From assembly GCA_965216955.1 (NCBI GenBank), contig CBDCGV010000011.1, positions 310,001 to 374,000 on the forward strand: DNA of 64,000 nt, given 5' to 3'. The translations under genes and the position numbers were made by a program. This document shows, piece after piece, positions 1 through 9,521 of this stretch. The notes beneath the pieces were generated by a model. It had not been told where the DNA came from. It saw nothing but the letters and a program-made list of their open reading frames with translations, and ran no database searches. Every line of letters starts with the position of its first letter. The stretch's first letter is position 1. The stretch is from CBDCGV01 sp965216955. GTDB taxonomy: Bacteria; Bacteroidota; Bacteroidia; Chitinophagales; JADIYW01.

Positions 1-56
1 ACATAAAACATGCAAGTTTAACTTAAAAAGCCCTCAAAAACGATGTTAGGATAAAA

Positions 57-1301
57 TTACTCGTCTTCTTCAACAATTAATTTAACGGTTTCAATCTTTG
101 TTTCGGAAACATCAAGGATTTTAAAAGTATATTGGCCAATATGAATCAACTCATTTTTGCTAGGAATACTTTCGTGATTTGTTAAAATAAGCCCTCCTAA
201 TGTTTCGTAATCCCCCTCCGGCAATTTAAGATTGTATTCTTCTTCTAAGTGATCAAGCTCTATTCTCCCTGACAAAATATATTCATTAGCTGAAAGCTGA
301 TTATCTACCAACTCGTCTTCATCATATTCATCGTGTATCTCCCCAAAAATTTCTTCTAAAATATCCTCTAGCGTAATGACCCCTGCTGTTCCTCCAAATT
401 CGTCAACCACCCAAGCAATATTTTTCTCCTCTTTTATTAACATATTCATCAAGTCTTGAACTGGCATTGTTTCTGGAACTGCAGCAATAGGAATTAAAAT
501 AGATTTGATGTTATATGGTCTTTTGTGAAGATCAAAGTGATGTACATACCCTTCTATATTATCAATAGAGTCTCTAAAAACTAAAATGCGAGAATGCGTA
601 GTGTCAATAATTATTTTCTTTAACTCTTCAATATTCCCATTAATTTCAATGGCAGCTATTTCAGGTCTAGGAACCATACATTCCCTAACCTTAACATCCT
701 TCAAATAAAGCGCATTTTCAAACATCTCCTTGTCAATTTCTGCAGATTGTTCATTTTCCGTTTTATGCTCTTTTACCAACCTTCCCAAATCTGAAGAAGT
801 AAGAGAATACTCTACTTTAGAAACTTTTACATTAAATAAGCGCAAAAACAACCTTGTAAGTCCTTTTGTTAGAAAAGAAACAGGTAACAAAAGATAATGA
901 ATTACAACAAAGGGCAATGCAAATGCAGCAAGTACCTTGTTTGCAAAAACTCTAAACAAGGCTTTAGGAAAAAACTCTCCAATCGTTAAAATAATAAAAG
1001 TGGAAATTAAGGTTTGTATAAGCAAAACGACCACTTCACTCTTAAGGTAATAGAAAATCAAAGGCTCTATAAGTTTGGCCGATATAATACCAAAAATTAC
1101 CAGTGCAATGTTATTGCCAATTAAAGTGGTAGTAATAAAGTTGGATGGTTTCTTAACAAACGAGTCTAATATTTTTCCACTTAAACTTCCTTTTTGCTTA
1201 TCCAGCTCAATCTGTAATCTATTGGCGGTAACAAATGCGATTTCGATTCCTGAAAAGAAAGCCGATAGTGCCAAGCTAATTATTAAAATAGTTATATCCA
1301 T
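57..1301 (-). CDS. CNNM/CorC family membrane protein with CBS pair
   Basis: An integral membrane protein of the HlyC/CorC (CNNM) family, 414 residues, the usual size. The first ~190 residues form the DUF21 transmembrane domain, starting with a hydrophobic helix containing SAFFSGIEIAFV (residues 13-24). A CBS pair follows (RECMVPRPEIAAIE, then WVVDEFGGTAGVITLED), and then a C-terminal CorC_HlyC domain ending in an acidic tail. Family members have been linked to Mg2+/Co2+ efflux or cation homeostasis, but the name hemolysin is historical. GldE of the gliding machinery is a relative, but no gldD lies alongside, so I do not call it GldE. It sits 12 bases downstream of lptC on the same strand, an arrangement common in Bacteroidota, so the two are probably co-transcribed. 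The specific ion is unknown. Confidence 0.85.
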   Translation of the reverse strand: MDITILIISLALSAFFSGIEIAFVTANRLQIELDKQKGSLSGKILDSFVKKPSNFITTTLIGNNIALVIFGIISAKLIEPLIFYYLKSEVVVLLIQTLISTFIILTIGEFFPKALFRVFANKVLAAFALPFVVIHYLLLPVSFLTKGLTRLFLRLFNVKVSKVEYSLTSSDLGRLVKEHKTENEQSAEIDKEMFENALYLKDVKVRECMVPRPEIAAIEINGNIEELKKIIIDTTHSRILVFRDSIDNIEGYVHHFDLHKRPYNIKSILIPIAAVPETMPVQDLMNMLIKEEKNIAWVVDEFGGTAGVITLEDILEEIFGEIHDEYDEDELVDNQLSANEYILSGRIELDHLEEEYNLKLPEGDYETLGGLILTNHESIPSKNELIHIGQYTFKILDVSETKIETVKLIVEEDE

Positions 1302-1313
1302 AAATTTGAGTTC

Positions 1314-1826
1314 TTAATTAGACTCTTCTACACTAAAAATACCAGTTGTTTTCCAAATTTTGTAATTAGTAAAATTTTCATTCGCCTCCATTCCCTCTCC
1401 TAATATAACCTCGTCTTCAGTTGTTATTTTAACATGCTCTTTTGTTCTTATTTTTTTATCCCTTTCAACCCAAGTTAGTGCTTCTGTTTCTAGAATTTCA
1501 TTTTTGTAATTCACCACCACCACATTACCCCTTACTTTCATTTCTTTGGTCTGTTCATTATTTACACCATAATTAGCAGTAAGTATTGTTGTATCACTCT
1601 TTCCATTAAAAAAAACGACTCTCAATCCTTTTGGGAATTCTGTTCTAGGATTTTCACTATTCCATTTCTTTAAAAGCGTAGACCGTATTAAGGCCCTTCT
1701 TTTACCTTTTTCAGTATATAATATTCTTGGTTCTTCTGCTATATCAAAATTAGCATCGGGCGTTACGGCAAGCTCTTCAATTTTAGCAATTTCGTTTTTG
1801 CAAGAAAGCATTGAGGAACATAGCAA
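1314..1826 (-). CDS. lptC: LptC-like LPS export lipoprotein (N-terminus in another frame)
   Basis: Probable periplasmic LptC component of the lipopolysaccharide transport bridge, which carries LPS from the inner-membrane ABC transporter to LptA. The body has the family pattern (EPRILYTEKGKRRALIRS, then alternating beta strands with FPKGLRVVFFN and EALTWVERDKKI). It lies just upstream of a CorC gene, as is typical. The open frame begins only with TTG at 1826 and would give a very short leader. An ATG at 1890 opens a different frame encoding a basic start (RSKGR) and hydrophobic stretch (LFLFLVL). Dropping one base from the AAA run at 1825-1827 joins the two into a 191-residue lipoprotein with leader ending SSMLSC. 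The true gene is therefore probably 1314-1890 with one frameshift or sequence error. Function assignment is good; the start is uncertain. Confidence 0.7.
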   Translation of the reverse strand: MLCSSMLSCKNEIAKIEELAVTPDANFDIAEEPRILYTEKGKRRALIRSTLLKKWNSENPRTEFPKGLRVVFFNGKSDTTILTANYGVNNEQTKEMKVRGNVVVVNYKNEILETEALTWVERDKKIRTKEHVKITTEDEVILGEGMEANENFTNYKIWKTTGIFSVEESN

Positions 1827-1960
1827 ACAGGACTAAGAATAAAAAAAGAGATCGCCCTTTTGACCTAAAAAATGCAAGGTAATACTCCATAACAATTAGT
1901 TAGTCTATAATCTGTAAATTACGGAATATTGAAAATACCAAAATTAAATAAGGAAGTCGA

Positions 1961-2950
1961 CTATAATAATTCTTTTGCCACTAGATAATTAGCAATTTGA
2001 ACAGCATTTGTCGCAGCACCTTTTCTTAAGTTATCTGCAACAACAAACATATTTAAGCTGTTTGGCCATGACTCGTCTCTTCTAATTCTTCCAACAAAAA
2101 CTTCATCTTTATCATGTGCTGTTAAAGGCATTGGATATATATTATTGTCAATATCATCCATAACAACGACCCCAGAAGTCTCATTGAGTAGTTTTCTGAC
2201 ATCTTCAATATTGAAATCCTTTTTAAAACTAATATTGATGGCCTCAGAGTGCCCCCCAACAACAGGAACTCTTACAGCTGTAGCAGTAATTCTGATACTA
2301 TCGTCATTTAATATTTTTCTTGTTTCATTTACCAATTTCATCTCTTCTTTGGTATATGCATTTTCTAAGAAAACATCACAATGAGGTAAACAGTTTTTAT
2401 CAATTGGATAGGGGTATACCTTTTCTCCATCAATTCCATTTCTTTCATTTTCCATTTGTTCAACTGCCGCTTTTCCCGTGCCAGTAGTCGATTGATAAGT
2501 TGAAACAACCAGTCGTTCAATCCCATATGCTTTATGCAAAGGTGCTAATGCTAAAACCATTTGAATGGTACTGCAATTGGGATTGGCAATAATTTTATCC
2601 TCTTTTGTTAATTCCTGAGCATTTATTTCAGGAACAACCAACTTTTTAGTAGGATCCATTCTCCATGCAGAAGAATTGTCCACCACTGTTGTACCTACTT
2701 CGGCAAATTTAGGGGCCCACTCTAATGAAGTTCCTCCTCCAGCAGAAAAGATGGCAATATCAGGTTTCATTTCAATTGCCTTGGGTATGGTGGTTACAGT
2801 GTAAGATTTACCATTATATGAGATCTCCTTCCCCGCCGATCTTTCAGAAGCGACAGGAATTAATTCCGTAATTGGAAAATTTTGCTCTTTTAACACTTTA
2901 AGCATAACTCTTCCTACCATACCTGTTACACCTACTACTGCTACTTTCAT
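1961..2950 (-). CDS. asd: Aspartate-semialdehyde dehydrogenase
   Basis: Catalyses NADPH-dependent reduction of aspartyl-4-phosphate to aspartate semialdehyde, the branch point to lysine/diaminopimelate, threonine and methionine. It has 329 residues, normal for the family. The N-terminal Rossmann motif is GVTGMVG (residues 7-13). The catalytic cysteine is C126 in NPNCSTIQ, and downstream GGHSEAI supplies the active-site histidine region. SAGGGTS and VDNSSAWRM match the bacterial peptidoglycan-type Asd. It is transcribed divergently from the lamin-tail gene with about 125 bases between the starts. Nothing unusual seen. Confidence 0.95.
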   Translation of the reverse strand: MKVAVVGVTGMVGRVMLKVLKEQNFPITELIPVASERSAGKEISYNGKSYTVTTIPKAIEMKPDIAIFSAGGGTSLEWAPKFAEVGTTVVDNSSAWRMDPTKKLVVPEINAQELTKEDKIIANPNCSTIQMVLALAPLHKAYGIERLVVSTYQSTTGTGKAAVEQMENERNGIDGEKVYPYPIDKNCLPHCDVFLENAYTKEEMKLVNETRKILNDDSIRITATAVRVPVVGGHSEAINISFKKDFNIEDVRKLLNETSGVVVMDDIDNNIYPMPLTAHDKDEVFVGRIRRDESWPNSLNMFVVADNLRKGAATNAVQIANYLVAKELL

Positions 2951-3076
2951 TGTCTAATTGTTTTGATATAAATTAATTGTTTACAACCTTACATGGTAAT
3001 TTGAAATCCACTATCTTGTAAAACTTTGTAAAATTAATTAATAACCTGTTTATAAGGCTTGTTGATGGATCAATTA

Positions 3077-3622
3077 ATGAAAACTTTAAGCAAAAAAGCA
3101 TCTTGGTATAAATTTATCACGCTTGTTTCACTATTTACTCTATTATCTATAAATAAATCTTTTAGTCAACTTACTGAAAATTTTAGCGATGGAGACTTTA
3201 CAAATAATCCTGCATGGGTTGGGGAAGACGTCGACTTTGAGATCGATAATGGGGCCTTGCGCCTAAATGCTCCTTCCGTTGCAGAGGAGTCTTACTTAAG
3301 CACAAAAAATACATTAATTGGAGAAACAGAGTGGAACTTTTATTGTGAATTAGACTTTAACCCGTCAGGAAGTAACCTCACTAGAATATACCTTGTAAGC
3401 ACCGATTCGATCCTCACAAATACATTAAATGGCTATTATGTACAAATTGGAGGTTCGGATGACGAAGTTTCTTTGTACAGACAAACGGGAACTTCAAAAA
3501 CTGAGATTATAGATGGATTGGATGAGAGAGTTAATATGTCTAACGTAACTGTCAGAGTTAAAGTTACAAGAGATCCAACTGGGAATTGGAATTTGTTGGG
3601 TAGACAATACTGGAGGAAGTAA
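3077..3622 (+). CDS. Secreted lamin-tail-domain protein, N-terminal part (frameshifted)
   Basis: N-terminal fragment of a large exported protein whose remainder is read in another frame from 3603 onward. I chose ATG 3077 over upstream TTG/ATG codons at 3059-3065 because it starts a clean signal peptide: MKTLSKK, a hydrophobic core LVSLFTLLS, then cleavage after FSQ. The rest is a beta-rich, LamG-like module (ENFSDGDF, NPAWVGEDVDFEI) that runs straight into the next frame. The frame ends at TAA 3620-3622 after an incongruous GRQYWRK. Removing one G from the GGG at 3598-3600 restores LLVDNTGGSNFLSEG and joins the downstream frame, giving about 1312 residues. Likely a single-base error or a recent mutation. 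Confidence 0.75.
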   Translation: MKTLSKKASWYKFITLVSLFTLLSINKSFSQLTENFSDGDFTNNPAWVGEDVDFEIDNGALRLNAPSVAEESYLSTKNTLIGETEWNFYCELDFNPSGSNLTRIYLVSTDSILTNTLNGYYVQIGGSDDEVSLYRQTGTSKTEIIDGLDERVNMSNVTVRVKVTRDPTGNWNLLGRQYWRK

Positions 3623-3659
3623 TTTTTTAAGTGAAGGAACTGTCAACGATAACAATCAT

Positions 3660-6600
3660 TTGTCCAGTAATTACTTTGGGGTTTTCTGTGATTATACTGC
3701 TTCTCGATCTGATGGGTTTAAATTTGATGATTTTTACGTAGGAGACCCTATTGTAGACACTATTGCTCCCTTAATTCAAAATGTTGAATCTAATTCAGAT
3801 TCTTCTATTATTATTAATTTTTCAGAAGTTGTAGATGAAACTTCTGCTACTGTTTTAACTAATTATTTAGTAAATAGCAATATTGGAAGTCCAAGTTCCA
3901 TAAATTACTCAGGGAACAGTATTGAGCTTATTTTTTCTGACAATTTTGTTGAGGGAAATAACTATATGATAAACGTATCCAGTATTGCAGACCTATCAGG
4001 CAACATTATATCAATTGCAATGGAAACCTTCCTCTATTATGTTCCTAGGGCTGGTGATATTGTTGTTAATGAAATATTTGCAGATCCCAGTCCTCAGGTG
4101 CTTCTACCTGAAGCAGAGTTTATTGAATTATATAATACCAAAAGCTTTGCTATTAATTTGAAAAATTGGGAACTAAAAAGTGGGTCTTCGTCATATGGTC
4201 TATTTGAAGATTTTGAAATCCCAGCTCAAGGATACCTCGTTTTATGTGCGGACACCTATTTCCCCATATATAAAAACTTGGCTTTAGCTTACGGCATGAG
4301 CGATTGGAGGTCTATAACTGATACAGGTGATAATATAAGCCTTTATAGTAACACTGGTGTTTTAATCGACAATATAGACTTTACCAATGCCTGGTACAAC
4401 AATAATTCTAAATGTAACGGTGGTTACTCTCTAGAAAGAAAAAACACCTCTTCTGAATGTTCTGGTATAGATAATTGGGAAGCGTCGTCAAGCAATTTTG
4501 GAGGTACCCCTGGAACAAAAAACACGCACAATACGCTTGCCTTTGAAACACTACCTCCTTTGGTAAACTCCTATGAATTAATCGGCCTTAATAGCGTGTC
4601 AATTACATTTAGCGAACCAATGGATAGCAATGTACTTCAAATATCTAACTACACTATAGATAATGGGTCTTCTATTAATAGTATTAGCCCTTTAAATGCT
4701 GAATTAAGTGAAGTGCAATTGTTTTTTGATGTGCCTATTACTATTGACCAAACCTATCAATTAAGTATATCAAAAGTTAAAGATTGTTTGGGAAATGAAA
4801 TTAAAGATTTATCAATTGTTTTGGGCACTTCATCTTACCAACCAACACTCAATGATGTTGTTTTTACAGAAGTTATGTTTGACCCTGATCCGCAAATAGG
4901 GCTCCCTAATGTTGAATATCTAGAAATATATAATAGAAGTGAACATGCTATCAATTTAGGAGACTTAAAGTTTTTTGTTAATTCAACGGAAACGAATTTC
5001 AACTATTATTATCTCTTGCCGGGGACTTATCTAATGCTTTGCGATGATAAAGGAAGAAGAGCTTTTGATATTATTGATCCAATAATGATTTTTGATAAAT
5101 TTCCTTCATTAGGTAATGAAGCATCTATTTCAATATTCACCAATGAAGATAGTTGCTTGTTTAATGTAAAATATGAAGATAATTGGCACGCCAATGACAT
5201 TAAAAAGGCGGGAGGCTATTCATTAGAAATGATCGATTTAGACTATCCTTGTTTCGAAATGGGCAATTGGACCTCCTCTGTCGATCCTTCTGGAGGAAGT
5301 CCTTCAAGAGTCAATTCTGTTAATGGCATAAACCCAGATGAAACTCCGTTAAAATTAGCTGAAATTATTTATTTAGACGCCTTTAGAATAAAGGCCGTTT
5401 TTAATGAAAAAGTTGATGAAGAAAGTCTTAAAAATGCCACTTTTAATATAGACAATAGCATTGGACAAGCCAACATATCAGGTCTAGTAACTCCAGAAAA
5501 AAAAGAAATTCTTTTAACACTTGCCAAAGAGCTACAACCAGGAATCATTTATACCTTGACAGCAGAGAATTTGGTTAGTTGCTCAGGAATAGAGATTGAT
5601 TCAAATAATACACTTCCATTTGGAGTTCCACAAAATATTGAAGTTGGGGATATTATTATCAACGAAATACTTTTTGACGCGTTAACTAATCAAAGGGATT
5701 TTATAGAATTATATAACAAAAGTGATAAGGTCCTCTGTACTAAAGATTTGATAATTGCTGAGGCGGATCCAATAACAGATGAGCTTACTGATATTGAATA
5801 CTTAGGACTAACAAATAAATTGATTTTACCCAACGATTATGTAGTATTTACTTCTGATGATATCCTTCTTACGCAAACATACCATGTTGAATCTCCCTAT
5901 AAAATACTTGAAGTAAGTGGCATGCCTTCTTACTCTTCCTCTGAGGGAAAAGCTGTATTACTAAGGGGAGATTTAGAAGTTTTGGATGAATTAACCTATT
6001 CGGATGATTGGCACTTTACTTTTTTAGAAAATGACCAAGGTGTTTCTTTAGAAAGAATTGATTTTAACGAACCAACCCAAGATCAGAGTAATTGGAATAG
6101 CGCTTCTGAATCTGTGGGTTATGCCACTCCTACTTATTTAAATTCCATTCAAATTACGCCGAATTTCACACTCGAACCGGGCGATATTATAATCAATGAG
6201 GTCTTGTTTAATCCAAACGTTGGAGGCTATGATTTTATCGAGCTTTATAATACTTCTAATAAATCCATTCCTCTTTCCGAACTAATTATTGCGGAGACAG
6301 AAGATGGAACCGTTACAGATTTTGTAAACCTTAGTTCTTTAGAAAACCTGACTATTGAACCCCAAGGTTACATTGTCCTAACTGAGAATTCAGAAAATAT
6401 ATTTGCAGAATATACTGTATTAGACCCAAGTGCTCTAATCGAAGCAAGTATTCCTAATGCGCCTGATGAAGGTGGAACAATTGTCCTTTTAAGACAAGAT
6501 GAAGTAATTATTGATGAGCTAACTTTTCTGGATGATTGGCATTTCGCTTTATTGGATGATGACGAAGGTGTTTCCTTAGAAAGGATTAGTTTTGACGGAA

Positions 6601-7016
6601 ATACTCAAGATCAAAATAATTGGCAAAGTGCAGCTCAATCTGTTGGATTTGCAACGCCTACATCTATAAACTCCTCCACTTTAAATATAGAGATAAATGA
6701 AAATGATATAAGTGTTGAGCCTGAGGTGTTTTCCCCTGATAATGATGGTACTGACGATAAGTTAGCTATAAAATACAACTTAGACCGTGCTGGTTATGTC
6801 GCCAATATCTATATTTTTGATCTTGAAGGAAGACAAGTTCGACATCTTATTAAAAGTCAAACATTATCTCAAGAAGGCTTTTTTATTTGGGATGGATTAA
6901 ATGACAACAATGAAAAAGCTAGGGTAGGCATTCATCTTGTTTATACTGAATTAATTGACCTTAATGGAGAGATTAAAAAGTTTAAAGATAAATGCGTTGT
7001 GGCGGCCAAACTGTAG
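3660..7016 (+). CDS. Secreted lamin-tail-domain protein, main part (4 LTD modules)
   Basis: Main part of the frameshifted surface or secreted protein; its frame is open back to about 3603. Four lamin-tail (LTD) modules are visible from the repeated signature GDI(I/V)xNE(I/V)xF...FIELYN, beginning near 4050, 4850, 5645 and 6180. They alternate with SbsA/Big_5-like Ig domains (TIAPLIQNVES, TFSEPMDS, VFNEKVDEES). The last two LTD modules are near-duplicates, each ending with DDWHF...GVSLERI...QSxGxATPT. The C-terminus carries an FSPDNDGTDDK segment and a FlgD-like Ig fold (YIFDLEGRQVRHL, FFIWDGLNDN), common on large exported Bacteroidota proteins. Likely outer surface and possibly a T9SS substrate, since the terminal ~90 residues resemble a sorting domain. 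Ligand unknown. LTD proteins often accompany secreted nucleases or phosphatases, but no catalytic domain is seen here. Confidence 0.75.
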   Translation: MSSNYFGVFCDYTASRSDGFKFDDFYVGDPIVDTIAPLIQNVESNSDSSIIINFSEVVDETSATVLTNYLVNSNIGSPSSINYSGNSIELIFSDNFVEGNNYMINVSSIADLSGNIISIAMETFLYYVPRAGDIVVNEIFADPSPQVLLPEAEFIELYNTKSFAINLKNWELKSGSSSYGLFEDFEIPAQGYLVLCADTYFPIYKNLALAYGMSDWRSITDTGDNISLYSNTGVLIDNIDFTNAWYNNNSKCNGGYSLERKNTSSECSGIDNWEASSSNFGGTPGTKNTHNTLAFETLPPLVNSYELIGLNSVSITFSEPMDSNVLQISNYTIDNGSSINSISPLNAELSEVQLFFDVPITIDQTYQLSISKVKDCLGNEIKDLSIVLGTSSYQPTLNDVVFTEVMFDPDPQIGLPNVEYLEIYNRSEHAINLGDLKFFVNSTETNFNYYYLLPGTYLMLCDDKGRRAFDIIDPIMIFDKFPSLGNEASISIFTNEDSCLFNVKYEDNWHANDIKKAGGYSLEMIDLDYPCFEMGNWTSSVDPSGGSPSRVNSVNGINPDETPLKLAEIIYLDAFRIKAVFNEKVDEESLKNATFNIDNSIGQANISGLVTPEKKEILLTLAKELQPGIIYTLTAENLVSCSGIEIDSNNTLPFGVPQNIEVGDIIINEILFDALTNQRDFIELYNKSDKVLCTKDLIIAEADPITDELTDIEYLGLTNKLILPNDYVVFTSDDILLTQTYHVESPYKILEVSGMPSYSSSEGKAVLLRGDLEVLDELTYSDDWHFTFLENDQGVSLERIDFNEPTQDQSNWNSASESVGYATPTYLNSIQITPNFTLEPGDIIINEVLFNPNVGGYDFIELYNTSNKSIPLSELIIAETEDGTVTDFVNLSSLENLTIEPQGYIVLTENSENIFAEYTVLDPSALIEASIPNAPDEGGTIVLLRQDEVIIDELTFLDDWHFALLDDDEGVSLERISFDGNTQDQNNWQSAAQSVGFATPTSINSSTLNIEINENDISVEPEVFSPDNDGTDDKLAIKYNLDRAGYVANIYIFDLEGRQVRHLIKSQTLSQEGFFIWDGLNDNNEKARVGIHLVYTELIDLNGEIKKFKDKCVVAAKL

Positions 7017-7051
7017 CCGTAACTGCTTATCATCCAATAAAATTTCAGATT

Positions 7052-7732
7052 ATGAACATTAGGACACTTCAAATAAATGGCAGGCCAATGGATTGCTACT
7101 ACTATAGTAATAGCCAATTAAAGAAGCCGGGAATTATTTTCTTACACGATTTAACCGGATTACAAAAAGCTAATTTTAAAGCTGCAGAGATTCTTATGGA
7201 AGAGGGATATCATGTTTTAGTTCCTGATTTGTATTCTAATATAGGGCTTCAAAAATACTGTGTGAGAATGCTATTCGATGCTGTTTCTCGAAACAATGAG
7301 GCACAAAAGAACCAACCTTTAAATGAAGTGATGGAAGTATTAGACCATTTTAAGGCTTTTAAAGAGGTCGATGAAAACAATATTGGCATGGTTGGACAGT
7401 GCTTAACAGGTGGTTTTATTTTACATGCTGCCATTCGTCCGGAAGTAAAAGCACCTGTAGTATTTCACCATTCTTTTGGAAGAAAAGGCAGTGGAATGCC
7501 TAAAAAGTGCAGTAGCTTGGTAAAAAATACTATTCAGGGTCATTTTGTATATGCAGATCCTTTTTGTCCCTCGGGCAGAATAAAACAGCTTGAAATGGAA
7601 CTAGGAGATAAATTGGAAAAACACATGTACATGTTACCACATGGAATTCCTCATTTATTCTTTAATAATGCTCAAGGCAAAAAAGCATTTAAAAGGATGG
7701 TTCATTTCTTTGAAGAAAAACTGCAGCAATAA
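7052..7732 (+). CDS. Dienelactone hydrolase family protein
   Basis: A 226-residue alpha/beta hydrolase of the dienelactone hydrolase family. The oxyanion-side strand is PGIIFLHDLTGL (residues 26-37). The nucleophile is C117 in GQCLTGG, a cysteine as in classical dienelactone hydrolases. The acid is probably the Asp of YADPFCPSGR, and the histidine that of HGIPHLF near residue 197. I start at ATG 7052; an in-frame ATG at 6992 lies inside the lamin-tail gene and encodes a sequence unlike the family. No signal peptide, so cytoplasmic. Substrate unknown: no aromatic degradation genes are nearby, so a general carboxylesterase/lactonase role is as likely as chlorocatechol metabolism. A hairpin at 7892 lies downstream. 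Confidence 0.8.
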   Translation: MNIRTLQINGRPMDCYYYSNSQLKKPGIIFLHDLTGLQKANFKAAEILMEEGYHVLVPDLYSNIGLQKYCVRMLFDAVSRNNEAQKNQPLNEVMEVLDHFKAFKEVDENNIGMVGQCLTGGFILHAAIRPEVKAPVVFHHSFGRKGSGMPKKCSSLVKNTIQGHFVYADPFCPSGRIKQLEMELGDKLEKHMYMLPHGIPHLFFNNAQGKKAFKRMVHFFEEKLQQ

Positions 7733-7891
7733 ATATGTATACTCTAAGGTGTATTGTCCTCTCCTCTTCTAAGGTTGTACACAACCATAGAATTGAATGT
7801 TAAAAAATATTAACATATGAATAGTGTGAAATAAATCTGGTTTTTTTATGTTTATATAAGCGACTGGTAACAACGCTTTTCATACTTTCTT

Positions 7892-7930
7892 ACTAAAGGC
7901 TCTTGAACAAAGGGCCTTTAGTATTTTTAA
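7892..7930. terminator. Bidirectional hairpin terminator
   Basis: Left arm ACTAAAGGCTCTT (7892-7904), loop GAACA, right arm AAGGGCCTTTAGT (7910-7922), 13 pairs with one G-U, followed by ATTTTTAA. It lies between the convergent hydrolase (plus) and FadL-like gene (minus) and can serve both. Confidence 0.75.
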
Positions 7931-7938
7931 GCTATTCG

Positions 7939-9372
7939 CTATTTATCTTTTTTTCCTAAATGAAGTGTAGCGCTCCAGGCAAATAACCAAACTCCTCCAC
8001 TTAATTCCTTTTTAACTCTATGCCTAGGAAGGCTCAAATTGTCGATATTCAAAGCGTCTTCAATTACAGGTGTAACTTGCCCACCAAAGATCTCATAATC
8101 TTGATAATACGTCGTTGGTACATAAAACACTTTCACCATGCCTGCTTCCAAGGTTAGGACCTTGCTCACTCTAAATGCCGCACCGACCGTTAAAGTATGA
8201 GAGGGCATAAAAAAGTTGACATCATTTTGATAAGCATCTGCTATTTCCATATCAGCATATGAATAGCCACCACTTACTTTCCATCTACTTGAAGCATCAA
8301 ATTCTATTGCAATATCCCACTCTCTATAATTCCTCCTAACATTTTTTTCCCTACCGTTCCAATTAACTCTTTTATAAAAGAAATAGCGCTGCCCTGCGGC
8401 AAGTGTAACCTTTTCAATAGGCTTATATCTTATCCCAACACTATAAAAAGCTGGCAAATCAGAACGCACCTTCTTCCCATCAACATATACTCCATCTGTT
8501 CCAGGTACAAAGGCTCCTCCTTTATTTTTAGGCACCTTTGAAGTAAGTGTAATGGGTGTTTTAAATTCATACTTTCCAGACAAGTAAACTTTATCCTTAT
8601 AATTATAATTAACCCCAACAAATGGTGTTACTCCCAAGCCTGTTTGACTAGCCTTTAAATTAACATCCACTATTCCACTAACAAGATCTGCAATGGTCTG
8701 CTGAAGTTCATTAAAATTTCCATTGTTTGCAGGCGTTAAAGAAAGTTCATTAATAGTTCCTTCTGCGTTGTTTATAAAATATACAATTCTAACCCCTACA
8801 GCTCCAGACAAATTTGGAACGACCTCATAAGTAAAGCCTAATTGAAAAGTAGGAGCATACGCAAACCCACTAAAATTAAAATTGAAATCGTAATCAATAT
8901 CTTTTCGATAGAGCCCTTCTAAAATAGCTGTTAAATCTGCTATTGGCATTTCTCCAACAGGAAGGTCTGAAAAGGCAGTACTTCCTCCTCCCCCTAAAGC
9001 AGGAGAAATAAAACCTGAAACGGCAATTTTTCTCCTTTTCCAAACGGCATATAACTCAGGAAATAAAAAGTTATCAATTTCCCAAGGAAAAGTTTTGGGA
9101 GACTCGTTTAAAAAATCATAATGCGTTACAATTTGATTTCTGACAAACTGTGATTGATTAACCAAGGAAATATGAAATCCGTCCTTTAAGCTAGTTAATC
9201 CAGCAGGATTGTAATAGGTGGCATCTATCTCCTGACTTGACTGCCTTGCATTCATTCTAGCCCAAGAAGCACTATGTGTTGGAATAGCAAATGCATTAAT
9301 TTGATAATCTAACTGCTGTGCATTGACCATAAACGGCAACAAAAGCAGTACTAAAAAATTTAGCTTTTTCAT
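7939..9372 (-). CDS. FadL/OmpP1-like outer-membrane barrel
   Basis: A 477-residue outer-membrane beta-barrel related to the FadL/TodX/OmpP1 long-chain fatty acid and hydrocarbon channels. The signal peptide is MKKLNFLVLLLLPF...NAQ. It is followed by the family's N-terminal plug-like region with SASWARMNARQ and the hallmark YYNPAGLTSL. The remainder is a run of amphipathic strands typical of the 14-strand barrel. I start at ATG 9372; a GTG at 9390 would only add an unlikely six residues before the leader. Probable role: diffusion of hydrophobic molecules across the outer membrane; substrate unknown. It ends 17 bases from a bidirectional terminator and is 149 bases from the EnvC-like gene upstream, so it may have its own promoter. 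Confidence 0.75.
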   Translation of the reverse strand: MKKLNFLVLLLLPFMVNAQQLDYQINAFAIPTHSASWARMNARQSSQEIDATYYNPAGLTSLKDGFHISLVNQSQFVRNQIVTHYDFLNESPKTFPWEIDNFLFPELYAVWKRRKIAVSGFISPALGGGGSTAFSDLPVGEMPIADLTAILEGLYRKDIDYDFNFNFSGFAYAPTFQLGFTYEVVPNLSGAVGVRIVYFINNAEGTINELSLTPANNGNFNELQQTIADLVSGIVDVNLKASQTGLGVTPFVGVNYNYKDKVYLSGKYEFKTPITLTSKVPKNKGGAFVPGTDGVYVDGKKVRSDLPAFYSVGIRYKPIEKVTLAAGQRYFFYKRVNWNGREKNVRRNYREWDIAIEFDASSRWKVSGGYSYADMEIADAYQNDVNFFMPSHTLTVGAAFRVSKVLTLEAGMVKVFYVPTTYYQDYEIFGGQVTPVIEDALNIDNLSLPRHRVKKELSGGVWLFAWSATLHLGKKDK

Positions 9373-9521
9373 ACACAAAAGCTTTGACACAAATTTAAGT
9401 TCCTTAAATACCTTTTGTAAAAAAGTTTATTCACATTCCACACAAATAACTGTTTATAGGTATTTAAAAAATACCACAAATCAGGGATAAATATAGTTTT
9501 ATAAAAATGCCTTAACAACAA

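Noticed and set aside
57..1301. Naming the CorC-family gene gldE
   Set aside because: GldE is a relative, but its usual partner gldD is absent and the lptC neighbour fits the general CorC protein better.
7773..7786. Inverted repeat GGTTGT-AC-ACAACC between the hydrolase and FadL-like genes
   Set aside because: Loop of 2 bases is too short for a stable hairpin, and no regulated gene starts nearby; could be an operator but there is no support.
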